5,169 bases of DNA, from NCBI GenBank assembly GCA_025459035.1, contig JALORJ010000213.1, positions 1 to 5,169 on the forward strand, given 5' to 3'. A program made the position numbers and the translations under genes. Shown one piece after another: positions 4,892 to 5,169 of the stretch. Position 1 is the stretch's first letter, and the number at the start of each line of letters is the position of its first letter. The stretch comes from Burkholderiales bacterium. GTDB lineage: Bacteria; Pseudomonadota; Gammaproteobacteria; Burkholderiales; Ga0077523. Below the pieces are notes generated by a model, which worked only from the letters and a program-made list of their open reading frames with translations, was not told the DNA's origin and made no database searches.

Positions 4892-5169
4892 ATGTCCGAC
4901 CGCATGCAGGCTCCCGTCCGCGCCGTCGACCCGGCGCGCCCGCCGGTGTCGCCGGCGGCCTTCGCCGGCGCGCTCGAGACCGCGATCGCTCGCGTGTTCA
5001 CCGGCCACGCGGCGGCCGTGCGGACCGTGCTGGCAGCGCTGATCGCCGGCGGCCACGTGCTGATCGAGGACGTTCCGGGCACCGGCAAGACGACGCTCGC
5101 GAAGGCGCTGGCGGCCGCGCTCGACACGCCGCTGAAGCGGGTGCAGTTCACACCCGACCTGCTGCCGTC
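4892..5169 (+). CDS. MoxR-family AAA+ ATPase, N-terminal part (cut by window edge)
   Basis: The first 92 codons are present; the gene continues beyond the window. After a Pro/Ala-rich lead, the fragment reads GGHVLIEDVPGTGKTTLAKA, in which GTGKTT (63-68) is the Walker A ATP-binding loop. It is followed by VQFTPDLLP, the block that distinguishes MoxR ATPases, which act as chaperones assembling metal cofactors or von Willebrand-domain complexes. MoxR genes usually head operons with DUF58, transglutaminase and VWA-domain genes, which would lie to the right. The start at 4892, 7 nt after the VanY-like stop, lacks a clear ribosome-binding site; ATG 4904 is an alternative. The short gap suggests translational coupling to the peptidase gene. 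The family is clear; the cellular client is unknown. Confidence 0.92.
   Translation, partial: MSDRMQAPVRAVDPARPPVSPAAFAGALETAIARVFTGHAAAVRTVLAALIAGGHVLIEDVPGTGKTTLAKALAAALDTPLKRVQFTPDLLP

Noticed and set aside
1..5169. CRISPR array, tRNA, rRNA or mobile element
   Set aside because: There are no regularly spaced repeats beyond the single 64-bp pair, no transposase-like frame or terminal inverted repeats, and no cloverleaf-like sequence was noticed.

Overview
The window is uniformly GC-rich (roughly 70% by eye) with strong G/C preference at third codon positions, as expected of a free-living proteobacterium. The closest family resemblances point to a betaproteobacterium, Burkholderiales- or Rhodocyclales-like. 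The DksA has the single-cysteine C-terminus with the GEPIGIRRLLARPTATLT core seen in alpha/beta-type DksA. The ExbB/ExbD pair carries signatures I associate with beta-proteobacterial homologues. A high-GC Xanthomonadaceae-type gammaproteobacterium is the main alternative. No phage, insertion sequence, CRISPR array, tRNA or rRNA is visible.

Left part (minus strand). A two-gene unit is transcribed leftward. It has a LarA-like (DUF2088) protein at 604-1944 and, overlapping it by four bases (ATGA), a small secreted Rap1a/Tai-family protein at 251-607. After a 162-bp gap the start of a third leftward gene is cut by the window edge (1-88). Only 29 residues are visible, but they hold a clear HD-domain motif (LHDVGK followed by LAERA) resembling the HD domains of CRISPR-associated and related nucleases or phosphohydrolases.

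Middle. A 149-bp divergent intergenic region (1945-2093) separates the lar-like unit from dksA (2094-2540, plus strand). It carries three TGCAA/TTGCA half-sites. Behind dksA lies a 345-bp non-coding stretch. It opens with a 64-bp direct repeat, two copies 112 bp apart, the first of which includes the dksA stop codon. It continues with a candidate sigma70 promoter overlapped by a Fur-box-like sequence, and then a strong GC hairpin in the exbB leader.

Right part (plus strand). exbB (2886-3638) and exbD (3640-4125) form a tight energy-transduction operon powering TonB-dependent uptake, with no tonB beside them. They are followed by a VanY-like M15 D,D-peptidase family gene (4186-4884) and, seven bases later, the start of a MoxR-type AAA+ ATPase (4892 to the window end).

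Most of the window is conventional housekeeping content. The points worth following up are the cut HD protein, the translationally coupled LarA-like/Rap1a-like pair, the dksA-stop-containing repeat, and the control region in front of exbB.
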